Notes: generated from the letters alone by a model not told the origin. A stretch of 64,000 nt of DNA from Arcuatula senhousia (GCA_963971305.1 OZ020305.1:4373001-4437000), one strand, 5' to 3'. Counted from the stretch's first letter, positions 34,222-46,923 are shown. Numbers and translations are program-made.

Positions 34222-37200
34222 TTATCCAACAATTGGGCCTGTGTTCACATGACTGGTAACCTTGGTAAATGTCGGTGGTTCGCGGGATTCGAAGTCCTTT
34301 ATAGTTACTGTATTAATGGCAGTTCTGCTGTGTAAATTAGTTGCATGGAATGCCACTGACCTCAGATCATAAGTTCTATATATTACATTGTTCCCTTCGC
34401 CAGCAAACTTATCTGCTGTAGTGGTTGGGTACAGAAGCCAAGTTCCTATCCCATAATTCAATTGGAGAGTGTTTGCAGACGTATTCTGGACCACGCGCAG
34501 ATCCCCGTATAAATCATTGTGGTAAACCCCTACATATGAGTCTAAAGATCTTGTCGGACTTAGATCTTTTCTGATTGGATGATAGGTACTTTTTGATGCT
34601 CTGTAGAAGGGTTCGGGGAAAGAACAAAGCGTTGTAGTGTTCAGCCATGGGGTCTCGCCCAAGAGAAGATCTCCGATGTAGTTATGTAGAAGATAACGGA
34701 ACTGGTAGTGTAAGTCATCACTATTCATGGTTGTGAATATTCCTATATTCATGTCGGGGATAAGGGTTACCAAAGATGAATAGCCCCAAGTTGTACCAGT
34801 ATGTCTCAAGACTTTATATCCTACAAATCAATTGAAAGCACATTTAAAACAGATCTAAATAAAATTCATTGCAGCTATTGTTATTTATTGTGATCTACAT
34901 TGAAGTCAGCAATATCATATCATTGCAAGAGATATTCGAATTGTGTTATAACCAAGCGCCATGGTCCCTCTTTTGTATGAAAATAGACCACATACGCAAG
35001 AATGATGGACAAACAAAATGGCGGGTCTTATCTCAGCACTGCAGGAGTTCTAATTTTTATCGATAACTATTTACTATAGAAAGTAACGGGAAAAAATCAT
35101 ACACCTTTAGAAAATATCAATTATTAACTTTATTTTTCAAATGACTTCTTATTACCACATACTATTGTATTCTGTATATTCTGGATATAAGAATAGCCTA
35201 ATCGGTTGCATAGAAGTGGTGTCTCTGATTTTTTTAAGTTTGAAAAAACTATTGTAATATACAGCAGGCAAAAAATTGACAAGAAAGAATGATGACCTGT
35301 CTAAAAAATAAAGCAAAAAATCATTTATTATTGTAAACAGTTATTACCACATATCATAAAAATCTGTATTTATTGAGCTTTCCAAATATGTAAAAATAAT
35401 TGTAAAATGTCATGAACTTTTGGTGTCTCTTGGTCTTTGAAGATGGGTTGCAGGCGCTCTGATTGCCATGCATGAAGTATACTGTATAACAGTACATGAA
35501 TACATATACATTGTATATTTTAATCAGTGATATGTCATTTTATGATGTTAATAAAAAAAATCGTTCTCATACAGCGATGAATTATTTTGTAAGGTCTCAA
35601 AACCGTTGCAGTTTATTTAAAATGTCATAGGGCATCAGAGTTGCACTTTACGGAGTCCGATATAAAAGGAATTTGGATACAAAGCATTTCTTGGCTTTTG
35701 AGTATCCAAAACATATTATAATACATGCATGAAATATATTAAATCTCCTGTATAGAAAAATCTAAACAAAAACCATATAGACAAACGGCGCTGTGTAGGT
35801 TCCCGTTAGAATACCAGCGAAAAGGCTAAGGCAGAGTGTATTTCTTTTTTTTTTCAGTGAAAAAATTGAATTGTTGCATTTTTTATTGGATTTCGATTTT
35901 CGATATTGTAAAGCCAAAGAGCAAGAGTTTTTGTTTTTTTTTAAATGCACATTATTATAAATATTGAATAATATCCAACACAGTTAATATGATCTAGAGT
36001 CCGTTTTGAGACATCGTTAAAATATACAGAGAGAAATCTATATTAGAAGTAATAGACCTTTAAGATTTGGATCTGTCAAAGAAAAATTAACGTCCCAAAT
36101 TGATATTGTGCTTTATCCGTTAGCAGAATAAGTACAGAATGTAATGATAGATATACAAGATTTACGATAATATGTCTAGATCTATACGCTACATGTATAT
36201 GTACTTTCGGCTGCAAAATATAACCATTTAAAGGACTAAAGCCACGAACCCTCATATTTGGCCCTAAATCGGGCCATTTTTTTAAATTCATTTCTTAGAT
36301 AAGATTTTTGTGGCCAAGTAGTCTAGATTGATTACTTATTACAAAACAAAGTCAATTCTAAAGTTTTCTGTACTTGTGACATTGTAATGAGGTCATAGAG
36401 TGACGCAAAAATTGAAAACACGCTAATCCCAGCAAAATTTCACAATTTTCCACCTGGTTTGTGGTGAAAATGACATGGGCGCCACCCCTCGCCCATAAAT
36501 ATTTTTGTTTAAATTTTATAAATACATTATTTTCTTCATATTTCAACAAAAATTTCGATGGGCGAGGGGTGGCGCCACATAGAAAATCACAAAATTGTGA
36601 CTGAAAAACAAGTCATTTTGGCCAAAAAGTGAAAAATCACTGATTTAGGCTATTTTTGAAGGGTTAGGGTACTTGAAAATTCATCTATACACCATAATCA
36701 AATCTTTTCTCTTTTAACACAGACTTCCAGCTATACATACACAAATTTTGGTGCAAAAACAAACCAATTTTGATATTTGAGTATTAACAGGGCCAATTAT
36801 GGGGGTTCGTGGCTCTAGTACTTTTCTAGTGGTACAGGTGTATCCAAAGAGCTAAAACTTTGTCTTTTACTTGTATTTTTAGTGTGATTTTAATTTTATT
36901 TGGGAGGGGGCTCTCTCTCTAGTCTATGTATATGGACTGGGTATGTTCCAAGAAACGGGGGAGCATTTTAAGATAACTATTGTCTATAATCTTTCTCCAC
37001 TCCCATCTTATCTTATACCCCTGCTGCCTCTCTGTCATTATGATATAATATACCACTTATATAAAGCCCTAGAGGATCTACAGACGTAAATAAACAAACA
37101 ATTGTGTTTACTTTGCAGTTGTACAAACAATATCAGAAATTAAGAAGGAAAAATGGATTAGCTGATTATTATTTTTCTATCAGTTTTGAATTTTTCACTT

Positions 37201-40200
37201 ATTCCATATTTTATTATAATTTGTATTGTGTTATTTGTCGAAAGTGATTGGTTTATTCGATTTCCAACTGTAAAATTTAAAAATATTTTTTTTAATTAAT
37301 TTTGAAAAAAAAATATCTATCAATTTAACAACATTATGGTTATTAGTAACTTATTTTCATGATCCTTTTTTATTAATTCTAGATCTACTTATAAAAAGTT
37401 GTTTTCTTTTATTATTAAAAATAATCTTAATTTCAAAGCAACTTGTATTATTTACTCTTTCATAATTAAATCTAACAATTTATTTTCAAGTTTGGTGTTT
37501 AAAAAAAACCAAAAAAATACAAAACTATATAAACTAATATTGTCGTGGGACAAAAACTACTCAATGATCCAAAATACTATGGCAGTAACTTACTGACCAA
37601 ATTAAAAATCAATATCAATAGATAACACCATTGACATCCCTGCTGGTTATAAAATTGCTACCAGATGTTCATTTGATACATGTAATTGTTACATGTATCT
37701 AGAATCTGGTAACCTAATCACGACGTTTCAACAGGGGAACAGTTGGAACATAGGAAGATATTTCAGATTGAGTAATCTTTCTTGGAAATGTCCCTCATTC
37801 TTGCACATGATTAAGAGTATCGTTTAACTTTCGACTGATACATATTTGTTGTAATGTACAACGGATATAATTTAAAAAACTTCGTTGCAAAACTTAAAAA
37901 ATGAAGAAAAACGTAAAATTGACTGTTTTCACATTTATTGTTCTATTTTGTCCAAATCATACATTGATCAAAGATTATTTGAAATATCTGCACAAAAATA
38001 GGGCCATTGTGAACGTCAACACATTTTATAGAATAACAACCATACCTCTGTATACCCCATTTTTCCAACCAAGAGCATAGTTCTCTTCTGATGATGACAC
38101 AGGGACCTGTGGCCGAGAGAAATACTTCTCTACTGTCGGTGCAGTAATCGAGTTTCGTCTTTTATGCAGAGCAACCATATCGTCCTCTGAAACAATTTGC
38201 TGTCCCGCTTGGTTACGCCCCTTGTTTAAGTGGAACAGCATCCACTTTGAAATGTCTACAGCATTGCTCATACAATTTGTCGAACCTCCCATTTGTCCCC
38301 ATTGCCTTGTAAAAAAATGTGTTAAGAAAAATGAAAGATATAGCAATATTCCAGCCGAATAATTTCTATCCGCATTTGGTTTAAAGACCCACCAGAAAGC
38401 TCATGTTAAATGTTAAAGGGCCAAAATAAAAAATATACAAAATTTAGAAAGCACAGATTGACCCTAAGACTAATTAAACCAATATGCCTAGTACTAAGAT
38501 TTTTTTAAATTAGAGAATTCAATAATAAATCTAGACTAAGGTGTGTTTAAGCAAAAAAAAAGTTGATGCTGGAGAAGGATATAAGTTAAGTATTGGAAAT
38601 GATGTCAAATATTATAGTGTTATTTCCATATAATTCACACACAAAAACGGTGTTTTGGTTTGTTCATACTACCCTTTTAAAAGTTTTCAATTTGTTAATT
38701 GTAATTTATGATTATTCCTGTTACAGGATTGAAATACACAATATATGAAACCACTGTAAAACTCTTTACCCATCATTGCCCTATACTGGATGAATGCTTT
38801 ATGTCACTTAAAAGTCACTGAAACTAATGAAGATTTAAATTATTCAAGTTTTACTGAAAATTGTTCAGCTAGACAGATCATTGAGATTTTGAGTTCATTA
38901 TTGAATGCTCAATCTGAAACAACAACCGCGTTGACTTTTTCTTCATCAATTATTGGGAAATGAACATGTCTTTTCACCTCAAGTACTAAATGGCGGTTGT
39001 ATTACAAACGAACATTAAAATAAGAAGAGACATGAACAAACCTGTTCAGCTCAAAATTGACAGGAGCCAGCTCATTCGATCCGAAATCTACCCCGTATCC
39101 CCGAGCAACATCCCCGGACAAGTCCACTCTGGTCATAAAAGAAGAGGTTGTCATACCAAGTGGGGTGTATAATTCTTCTGAAATCAAATCTTCCCATGAT
39201 TTCCCGCCAAGCTTCTCTGCAAGGACCGACGCCAACCCGTACATAAAGTTGTTATACAGATAAGTTGTTCTGAACGGATGAATTGATTTTATTTTTTGAA
39301 CCCTCCTGTAACAAAAAAAACAAAGTTACTGCTTTAGAAATGCCTTTGAAGTAACGCGAAATGGGTGTTTTGTAATATCAAGTAATTGCTAGTTTTTCTT
39401 TTTCGAATTACTCCATTTTCACGCGGACTCATGTTGCTTAGTGTTGTGTCTTTTCATACTTTTGTTTCGTTGTCGTCCGAGTCTCTTCTTGTTGTCTGCT
39501 TATTAAATTAAAAATGGTGCCTTTTGATATTTTCTTGTCTCTCTGATTCTCGGGGTTGAAGTATTAGACAAGGACAGTCTCGCGATACATGTACAATTTA
39601 CTTTTCCAATACCGGTAATAAGAGTAAAGTAAAAGAATACCTTGCAATGTCGTCTCTGGTTAGGTTTGTGTCAAACCTCATCATATTATGTGGCGGGAAA
39701 CCCATGGTGTGAGACAGAAGGTCCCGTATGTTGGCATTGTCTGTACGGATGTGTGTTGTGAACTTGAAGTTTGGAAGAATATCATCGACGTGAGTGTAGA
39801 TACTCATACTGAAAAAATAACAAGGAATAAAAAGTCCCGAAATGTTGAAGAAGAAAAAATTTCAAGAACCGTGAAAACTGTTGATAATATATTGGATATA
39901 TCACATTTCTCAAGAAATGGGACTGAAAAAGGAGACAAACATTATGGATCATTATGGATATTTATCGTTTTATCATTTATCACTTACTCTTCTCGGAGCG
40001 ACTGAGTTCACTCTTGTTACGACTTGAGTTCGCGTTGTTGATTTAATGTTTGTGTTTCATGCTGTTCTTGATCGTATTTACCGGTTTTGTCGGTCCTTTC
40101 GGACATTTGACACTCGAAATGCCCCATTGGTGCCTCTTTGCTTCTTAGTACAGAAAAATCGTCAACAATCCACAAAGAGAGAGAGAGTTAGATGCTTGCT

Positions 40201-41016
40201 AGATCAAATAAAAACACCAAAAGGACAATTTAAACTACGCAACTAAACATCCTCTATTACCTTGCCGAATCTGCTTAGTTGCATGGATACAAGATACTAA
40301 CTTGTGTCTTGTTAACAGTTTCACCAGTAGTGTGGCACAGAATGCCTTCGACATGGAAGCAATGCCAAACAGGGTGTGGTCAGTAACAGGACTCCCTGTG
40401 GTTTTGTCACGAACTCCATACCCCTTAGTCGTTAGAACAGTTCCGTCTTTTACTATGGCAAGTGCAAGCCCGGGTTGTCTGTGGCATTTTATACCCTAAC
40501 AACAATAAAGTGAAAAATTATATGTGCAACAATCAATATTTACGACGAAGAAGATTGACAGCATACTTTTGTGAGAGAAGCAAAGAGGCATCAATGGGCA
40601 TTGAGTGTTAAAAGTCCGAATAAGGTTATGACAAAACAAGAAAAGATGAACGAGAACAGCACGAAGAAACACAAAAACAACTGAACAGACATCGACTTAA
40701 CAATGCGAACTCAAGTCGTAACGAAGGTGAACTTCAGGAGAGTGAGACTTTTGAGAAAGAAAAAAAAAATGAAACAGTCGGTTTTCTTTTTTTTTTGCGA
40801 ATTATATACCAATGGGTTACATCTACAAACACAAATTTGGATCTTGAGGACAAAAATAAATATTTATAAAACTTTAAATCAAATAAAGAAACGATTACTT
40901 ACAGTGTTTATAAAGTCGTCAATTTTTGTTTCTATTTGACTCCAGGATAAGCTTTGAACACAGCATCCCGTAGACAATAATACGGCTAACAATACCGAAA
41001 CAACTGAGACGGTCAT
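34222..41016 (-). CDS. Secreted serine hydrolase, class C beta-lactamase fold (gigasin-6/LACTB-like)
   Basis: Six minus-strand exons join in phase to 532 residues: 41016-40903, 40495-40302, 39808-39641, 39305-39042, 38305-38046 and 34820-34222. Residues 1-20 (MTVSVVSVLLAVLLSTGCCV) form a signal peptide, so it is exported. The catalytic marks of penicillin-binding-protein and class C beta-lactamase folds are all present: S85-M-S-K88 (nucleophile and base), Y176-N-N178, and H340-T-G342. The last exon adds a beta-rich C-terminal domain of about 190 residues. Animal members hydrolyse peptides or esters rather than act as antibiotic resistance enzymes; a gigasin-6-type relative is known from oyster shell matrix. 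Substrate unknown. It faces the TRIM gene tail to tail, 665 bases apart. Introns are rich in repeats, including two opposing retroelement tails and a nested inverted repeat. Confidence 0.9.
36235..36819. mobile_element. Inverted-repeat element with a second inverted repeat nested inside
   Basis: ACTAAAGCCACGAACCCTCA at 36235 is mirrored (two mismatches) at the right end ...GGGGGTTCGTGGCTCTAGT (36819). Inside, GGCGCCACCCCTCGCCCAT at 36478-36496 is a perfect reverse complement of 36558-36576, closing a loop of 61 bases. It lies in the large fifth intron of the hydrolase gene and has no coding capacity. Confidence 0.8.
37640..37715. repeat. Imperfect hairpin around TACATGTA
   Basis: GCTACCAGAT...ATACATGTAA facing TTACATGTAT...ATCTGGTAAC gives an intronic hairpin of about 25 base pairs with a few mismatches. 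Confidence 0.5.
40005..40148 (+). mobile_element. Penelope-like 3' end in hydrolase intron 2
   Basis: ACGACTTGAGTTCGCGTTGT, TTTCGGACATTTGACACTCG and CATTGGTGCCTCTTTGCTT are the sense-strand form of the tail seen reversed at 62.4 kb. It is antisense to the host gene. Confidence 0.7.
40570..40745 (-). mobile_element. Penelope-like 3' end in hydrolase intron 1
   Basis: AGCAAAGAGGCATCAATGGG, AAAGTCCGAATAAGG and CAATGCGAACTCAAGTCG place this as another tail copy, in sense with the host gene and facing the copy at 40.0-40.15 kb. The pair could form an intronic double-stranded stem across exon 2. Confidence 0.7.
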
Positions 41017-41422
41017 TTTTAACAAGTACACGACATGGAGATAAGCATTATAGGTACAAGATCAATTTGATTTGAGCGATTAAATGGTAGTCTTGACCTA
41101 AATGTGTAGATTATTTTTTTTTTAATGTAAGCATTTTCGGATGCGGGAATCGATAAGGAAATGCATCATGAACCTTCATAACGCTCCCACTGTTATGAAA
41201 AATAGCATTAATCTAAAAACATATAAACGAACATGTATGTTTAATATGTACCATTTTGCTTATAAGACGAGCAGCTCTGATATGAAACTTTTTTATGTCA
41301 AGTATTATGCTTATTATGCCAAAAGAATAATGGATGTGTGTAAACGAAAGTTGAATCGTGATCATTTAGCCTAGAATCATTTCCCATGCAGATCTTCAGT
41401 CTGTTATGTAATACAAATGACA

Positions 41423-41500
41423 ACAACGTTCCAGACAGTAAATTTTGCTACGCCTGACTCGCGTTTCGTCTATTCAAGACTCATCAGAGGCGCTTATAGA
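41423..41500 (-). ncRNA. Hammerhead ribozyme (intact core), upstream of the hydrolase gene
   Basis: On the minus strand: CGCCT (stem I), CTGATGA (41487-41481), GTCT-TGAAT-AGAC, GAAA (41467-41464), ACGCGAGT as a two-pair stem III with a GCGA loop, then GTC with cleavage between 41456 and 41455, and AGGCG closing stem I. Core bases are all as required. Downstream it keeps TGTCTGGAACGTTGTTGTCA, the shared element tail. It is on the same strand as the hydrolase and about 440 bases before its start codon. Confidence 0.85.
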
Positions 41501-41842
41501 ACTTATAGACAACGGAAGTGCATATTTTAAACAAGGATTTAATTTTTATCTTTTACATCTACTTTTTTTCAAAACCGAAGATAGAGTAGAGAACATCTCT
41601 ATCTAATATATTATATTTTGTCTTCAGCTTTGTGAATGATACTTTGAATTCAGATTTCAAAATCTGTAAACGAGTTTTAATGCAAAACCATTAAAAAAAA
41701 AACCAAGATTTTTCACTTCTAAAGGAGCATTAATTAGAAGTTATCAGACAATTTCAGCCCAATGGAGACTTTTGATCTAAACATTTAAGCTAGCAACAAC
41801 TTTTAGATAAAATTTCATTCTTAAAATCTATTAGCAAAACAA

Positions 41843-42330
41843 GAGACTCACAAGAGCATGAAACGCTCGATTGGTCATGTAATTGTACCTTTTGTAAGGG
41901 TCATCTGAACTTCGACCTAATGAAGACTTTTGCAAAGCTGAATGAACTGAAGGTTAAAGAAATCAACAACTTTTTCCATCTGTAAATTTTCATTTCTATG
42001 TTCTAGAGGACAGAAACCTGAAAAAACGCATTTTTTTTACCTTTAAAGTGTCATCTGACAACTTCAACCCAACGGAGACTTTTGTAGAGTTTTTTGATAA
42101 GCCATTTTAAGTGATTTTACGCTATGTTCAATTTTTATCAACTGAGACCATTTTTATGGAATCTTTTTAAAACGATGATCGTTTGTTGTAAACATATGTC
42201 ATAAATCATTTATAAGTTTCAGTGATTTCAGAGAACATTTTTAAAGACTGTTAACGGACGTCAACAGACGCATAGTGATGGCAAAACACACTTTTTGTCT
42301 TTTAATAAAATGTCATGACCACTAAAAAAA
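41843..42330 (+). repeat. Worn pearl-like element with altered head
   Basis: Begins ACAAGAGACTCACAAGAGCATG, a mutated form of the ACAAGAGGCTC...GAGCCTGA head. Diverged units follow, sharing GGTCATCTGA, AACTTCAACCCAA and AGACTTTTG with the arrays at 11.7-12.1 and 51.1-51.3 kb. Confidence 0.55.
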
Positions 42331-43380
42331 GGTCATAGCTTGGACAGCCTAAAAAAAGAATTTTGTTCTTGAGCTGAACATTTTAACATTTCTCCATCTG
42401 CCATAGTTACATGAGGTCAGTTTGATGGAGACTTTTATACACCACCAATATTTGTTTCTGCCAATTGTTTAAAGTTCATAATAGGTTTTTTCATTGACAA
42501 TATGAATATTGGTTTGAATGTCTCTTTCATTGTACCTACATGTATCTGAGATGAATTTCAGAACACTTTGGTCAAGTCTTACCATGCGACAAGTGATTAC
42601 TAGTACTTTGTTGTTTTTCAATGCATATTTTAAGATACTTTAATTTATAACTTTTATGCCATGTGTTTTATTCCACATTTAAATATCATCATCATCCCTT
42701 TTCAGATTTATGAATGTTTTATGTGTATGCCTGCATACATTTTAAATTAATACATGTAGTACATAAAAACTTAAAAAAAATAATATTAATTTTCACACTT
42801 TAAAAAGATTAATATTGTATTGAAAATTACAAATACCAAAACGCGGGTATGAACGGTTAATTTGGATATGCTATATATCAATATTTCAAGGAGTAACCTC
42901 TCATCAGTAGCATTTAAATCAAAACATTGGAAGGTCAAATTCCAAAACTGTTGAAAACAAAAAGTACTCAAAACCAAAATGTTCGAACAAGGACGCCAAA
43001 TCCAGCACTTGTTCGCCAAATCCAGCACCGAGGATATCGACCATGTGCAATACAAGGAAAGAAACAATTTTGAATTTAAAAAACGGCAATTTCAGCGACA
43101 AAAATATTAGAAATTTTATGGTAAATCGTGTCAGACAAGTCTGACGACCAGGCTTGTGATTACCCCGGGGGACCTCTGGTCCACCAGCAGCGGTGGACCA
43201 AAGCTTGACAAAATTTGATGCTGAGTTTTACTACTCAAAACAAATGTCAGATTTTTTAATGAACCAAACATGGAAGAATATCTCAAACCTCCACACGAAC
43301 TATAAATATGTATAAAGAGCTTGAGCCCTCTTCTGAGATATAATTAACACACGAAAAAAATATAAATAAAAAACAAAGTG
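42331..43380. other. Intergenic DNA between hydrolase and TM2D3 genes
   Basis: No gene seen. It has a short less AT-rich island at 43140-43210 with GGTCCACCAGCAGCGGTGGACC-like dyad symmetry. The rest is AT-rich 3' flank. Confidence 0.45.
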
Positions 43381-43381
43381 A

Positions 43382-43387
43382 TTTATT
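43382..43387 (-). promoter_or_regulatory. TM2D3 polyadenylation signal AATAAA
   Basis: TTTATT on the plus strand gives AATAAA in gene sense, 82 bases beyond the TM2D3 stop codon. Confidence 0.5.
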
Positions 43388-43468
43388 ATCTTAAAAGACA
43401 TACAAAAAAGACCTTACACAATGAATGGAATAAATTACAACAATAAAATTATTAGATTGTAAAACATG

Positions 43469-46400
43469 TCAAATATACAGTGATCCATCAGATGGACCTA
43501 CATATCCTATAGCTATAAGGATAACATCCACCAGGGTCCAAACACCCAGTCCTCCAAAGCTGAACAACTTGCCTATCCCCTCCTTCCATAGGCCTAGATA
43601 GAATCTGTCCACACCAAATCCACCCAGAGTTATACTGAAATAAAGGATGAAATTGATGGTATTATCTAACAATGGATAAACAAACCCAAAATGCCCTATC
43701 AAGTAAATGGTTTAAACTCTGAAACATAAAGACCTAAAATACTTTTGTACATGATTAGTTCAAACATATGTATTTATCCTGGATCAGTAAACAAGCTTGA
43801 TGCTTATAAATGTGAATCCCTCCCTAGTTTGCAGTTTGCGAGTGTGGCCTTTGTAGCAGCCACCTTTGAGCCTTCTCTTATCAAACTCTTTGTAGCAGCC
43901 CCCTTTTAGCCAACTTTTATCAAACTATACAAAGGGGTCTTTAACGGCATGTGGTGTAATGATGAATGAAAATTGTTTAACTCCAGCTACTTGAAAGGTG
44001 CTCCATTTGGTCAGGACCATGGCCGCTGTAGGACAACCTATTGTTATGTTTATTGTTGTCTCAGGTACAGGTACTTTCTTGTTTTATTGGTTTTATTTTT
44101 ATATCGATATTAAAAATTGATGAGATATTTCTTCAAACATATCAAATTAATGCTTTTTGGTCATGTTTAATATTTTTAATCAAACACCTATCAAAGAGAA
44201 ACAAATAAAGTAAATAAAGATATATAAAATTAAGAAATGGAGGTAATTTATGGCTTTCAAACTGTTTCACTCAGTATGTCTGAGAATAAGATGTTCAACC
44301 TGACATACATGTTCAATGGACTGAATGGAAATCATGACTTTGTGTGAAGGTGTGAATAACTGAAAATTGCCCTTATGTATACTAAAATTAAGTTTTAATT
44401 TGATATTTTGTTCGTACCTCAATATCAATGCAGTAGACCACTTGTATCCCCGTGTCCAGTTACATGGCAATCTCTTTAAAAATGTTCTCTTGCCTGCAAA
44501 TAAATTACTTATAGATTGCAGAATTGTTGTAAATGGAAAAAGATTGATTTAATGGCCTCGTTGAAGGCTGCTGGCGGTTGTCCATTGTGGTTTTTCTAAA
44601 TTGCCTTTTAATTGTGGGCTGTGTCGCATACACTTATTCCACATCCTATTATTTTCTATTATCAGATGTACTGTATAGCATCAGAATCTTTTAGATAGTT
44701 TTGTAAGAAAGCTGTGCACATATACAGAATTTATATTTGTATTTTATACAGCTTCAGCCAAAAAAAAAATCCCTTCGTGTCTGCTTTTCCTATAACCCTC
44801 CCAACTTTCTTTATTATAGCAGTCATTAATTGATCCAAAACTTTTTTCATCAACTGTACAATGTTCATGTATTAATTTAAACTAGTTTGCTGTTTTCCTG
44901 GCCTCACATATAATTTCTGAATAGTCCATATAATATTTTACCTAAGCATATAATGTTCTCTTTGACTGTGCACTGTGTTGTATATTTCTGTATTTGTCCA
45001 TTGATCACCTGGCAGGAAGCATTAGCCGTAGAACACGTGTAATTTGAGGGATCTAACTGGTAACAGTATCTACATTGATGAGTTTTCTGGAACTTCCTGT
45101 CACCCTAAAGTAAAATATTCATACAGAATAATAAGTATCAAAACACAGTGGATGTCTTTAAATGATGTTGAATAAAGTTGGAGGTTTAAATCAATTTTGT
45201 ACTGTCAGTTCAAAACCTTTCTATTAAATCTAAAATGTAAACAGAAATGTAAATTTTTTCTTTCTGAGTGAATTACCAAGTCTTAGAATTTGTTTTCCTC
45301 TTTTAACTTTGTTGTCATTTGTATTTCATTCTGTTTATATCTTACTTTTATAAAGTAATAAGTCTAAAAACATATTTACAGTTTTACTGGCTATAATTGT
45401 TTTATGTTTGTTATGTGAAAGTGCCTGAATTTTAAGACTGTTGTGCACTAATGTAGCTCACTAAATCAGATGTCATTGGTAAAGTGTCAAAACAGATTTT
45501 ATGTATCAGGTGAGGATTAACATTGTACATGTTGTACTTACAAAACAATTAATGTTCTCCTTCACTTCACATTCTGTCACCTCATTAGTTTTGCCATATA
45601 AACAATGTTTGTTAAATCTACAGTTGATACAGTCTCCTCCAAGCTTGTTACATTCTAATCCGTCTGGACATTTTACATTGTTGATTGGTGGTTTTAAGGT
45701 TGGAGAGGGTGTCGTTGTGTTGACATCATTACCGAGTATGTCTGAGTTAAAACTAAGATCTGTAGTGGTCACATGACCTGGAATTAACATTATCTTCTAT
45801 TAATACAAAAATAAATAAAACTGTAAAACAAAAGAGCACAATTGCATAAATTTATGTTGCAATTTTTTTGATTTTTTATACATGTTATATATATACATAT
45901 TTTAGATTGCAAAGTATTACTATTTATAGATGAAAGTAATACGTTCTCTGGAGTAGTTCTCCCCATGTTCATGACATTGTACTAATTATTTGACTTTTTT
46001 CATTATCCTGGAACTGAGGATAGGCTGGTACCCCGCTGTTATCAGAAGATAAAGGCGGGTATGACCCGATTTTGCAAGTAAACTCGTTTACTTGTGAGAT
46101 TAAACGAGACTTTAACAAATATGGTATTATCATGTGATTAAAATTATCCCTCTTTCCTTATTCACACTGTTCGTTAATTAACTGGTAATTGGCTATGCAA
46201 ACATTTTTCGTGCTGATGTTAAAATATAAAGAAATTTCTTACTCCTTAACGTTTATGTGTGAATTGATTCATATTATTTTAATCGTATATCTTTAGATAA
46301 GTAAACATTCATCTAATTAACGCTAATTAATCAGTTCTGAATGACAACTTTTTATCAATGGGATGATACCCAGTCACAGGGGCTTGTGTACAGTTAAAAA

Positions 46401-46923
46401 ATAAAAATCCCCATATATACCCTTTCACAGGGGCTTGTGTACAGTTAAAAAATAAAAATCCTCCTATATACCCTTTCACAGGGGCTTGTGTACAGTTAAA
46501 AAATAAAAATCCCCCTATATACCCTTTCACAGGGGCTTGTGTACAGTTAAAAAATAAAAATCCCCCTATATACCCTTTCAGGTGAAAGGGTATATAAGAG
46601 GATTTTTATAGTTTTACTGTACACAAGCCCCTGTGACCCAATCATATCAATTTTATCATTGTGTCATACCGGCTCCTTATCTGAACAGTAGGGAGCCGGT
46701 TGCCAGCTTAGAACTGAGGAATGGGAAGAAACTAGAAAGGCCATACTCTTCTCATTTAGGATAAGGTTGTATTTTTTATCTGTCTATCAAAATAATTTTA
46801 AAATAAACATTTGATTTACTTAATGGTAATGCTACCTTGTGAATTTTCACTAGACGAAGAGACGGTGTCAAAGAATATCTGCAGAAAAACAAAAACAAAA
46901 AATATTTTGATCTTTTTGGTCAT
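43469..46923 (-). CDS. TM2D3: TM2 domain-containing protein 3 (almondex homologue)
   Basis: Five minus-strand exons, all in phase: 46923-46836, 45777-45542, 45104-44942, 44493-44418 and 43634-43469, giving 242 residues (about 247 in the human protein). Exon 1 encodes the signal peptide MTKKIKIFFVFVFLQIFF. The middle exons carry the Cys-rich ectodomain (CPDGLECNKLGGDCINC, CRYCYQLD, CTVKENIICLG) and LPCNWTRGYKWSTAL. The C-terminus is the TM2 domain: first membrane helix SITLGGFGVDRFYLG with the DRF motif (197-199), then GKLFSFGGLGVWTLVDV, and the invariant ending GYVGPSDGSLYI. TM2D proteins are small membrane proteins; fly almondex acts in embryonic Notch signalling. A shorter frame starting at 45790 is only this gene's exon 2 read through its acceptor. 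Confidence 0.96.
44553..44665 (-). repeat. Dispersed repeat 'GAGATGTGGAATAAGTGTAC', copy 3, in TM2D3 intron 3
   Basis: Reverse-complement match to 21.02-21.12 kb. It keeps both the TTGAAGGCTGC side and the GTGTCGCATACACTTATTCC side, and sits about 60 bases from the 44493 acceptor. Confidence 0.7.
46370..46640. repeat. Four direct and one inverted copy of a 51-bp unit
   Basis: CACAGGGGCTTGTGTACAGT starts units at 46375, 46426, 46477 and 46528. After the last, the sequence turns back as GTGAAAGGGTATAT...GTACACAAGCCCCTGTG, a single inverted unit ending at about 46632. The whole is a hairpin with one expanded arm, in intron 1 of TM2D3. Confidence 0.88.

Noticed and set aside
45506..45790. A separate 94-residue secreted protein starting at 45790
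   Set aside because: The start lies in an intron; AATTCCAG/GTCATG is an acceptor and the frame is TM2D3 exon 2.
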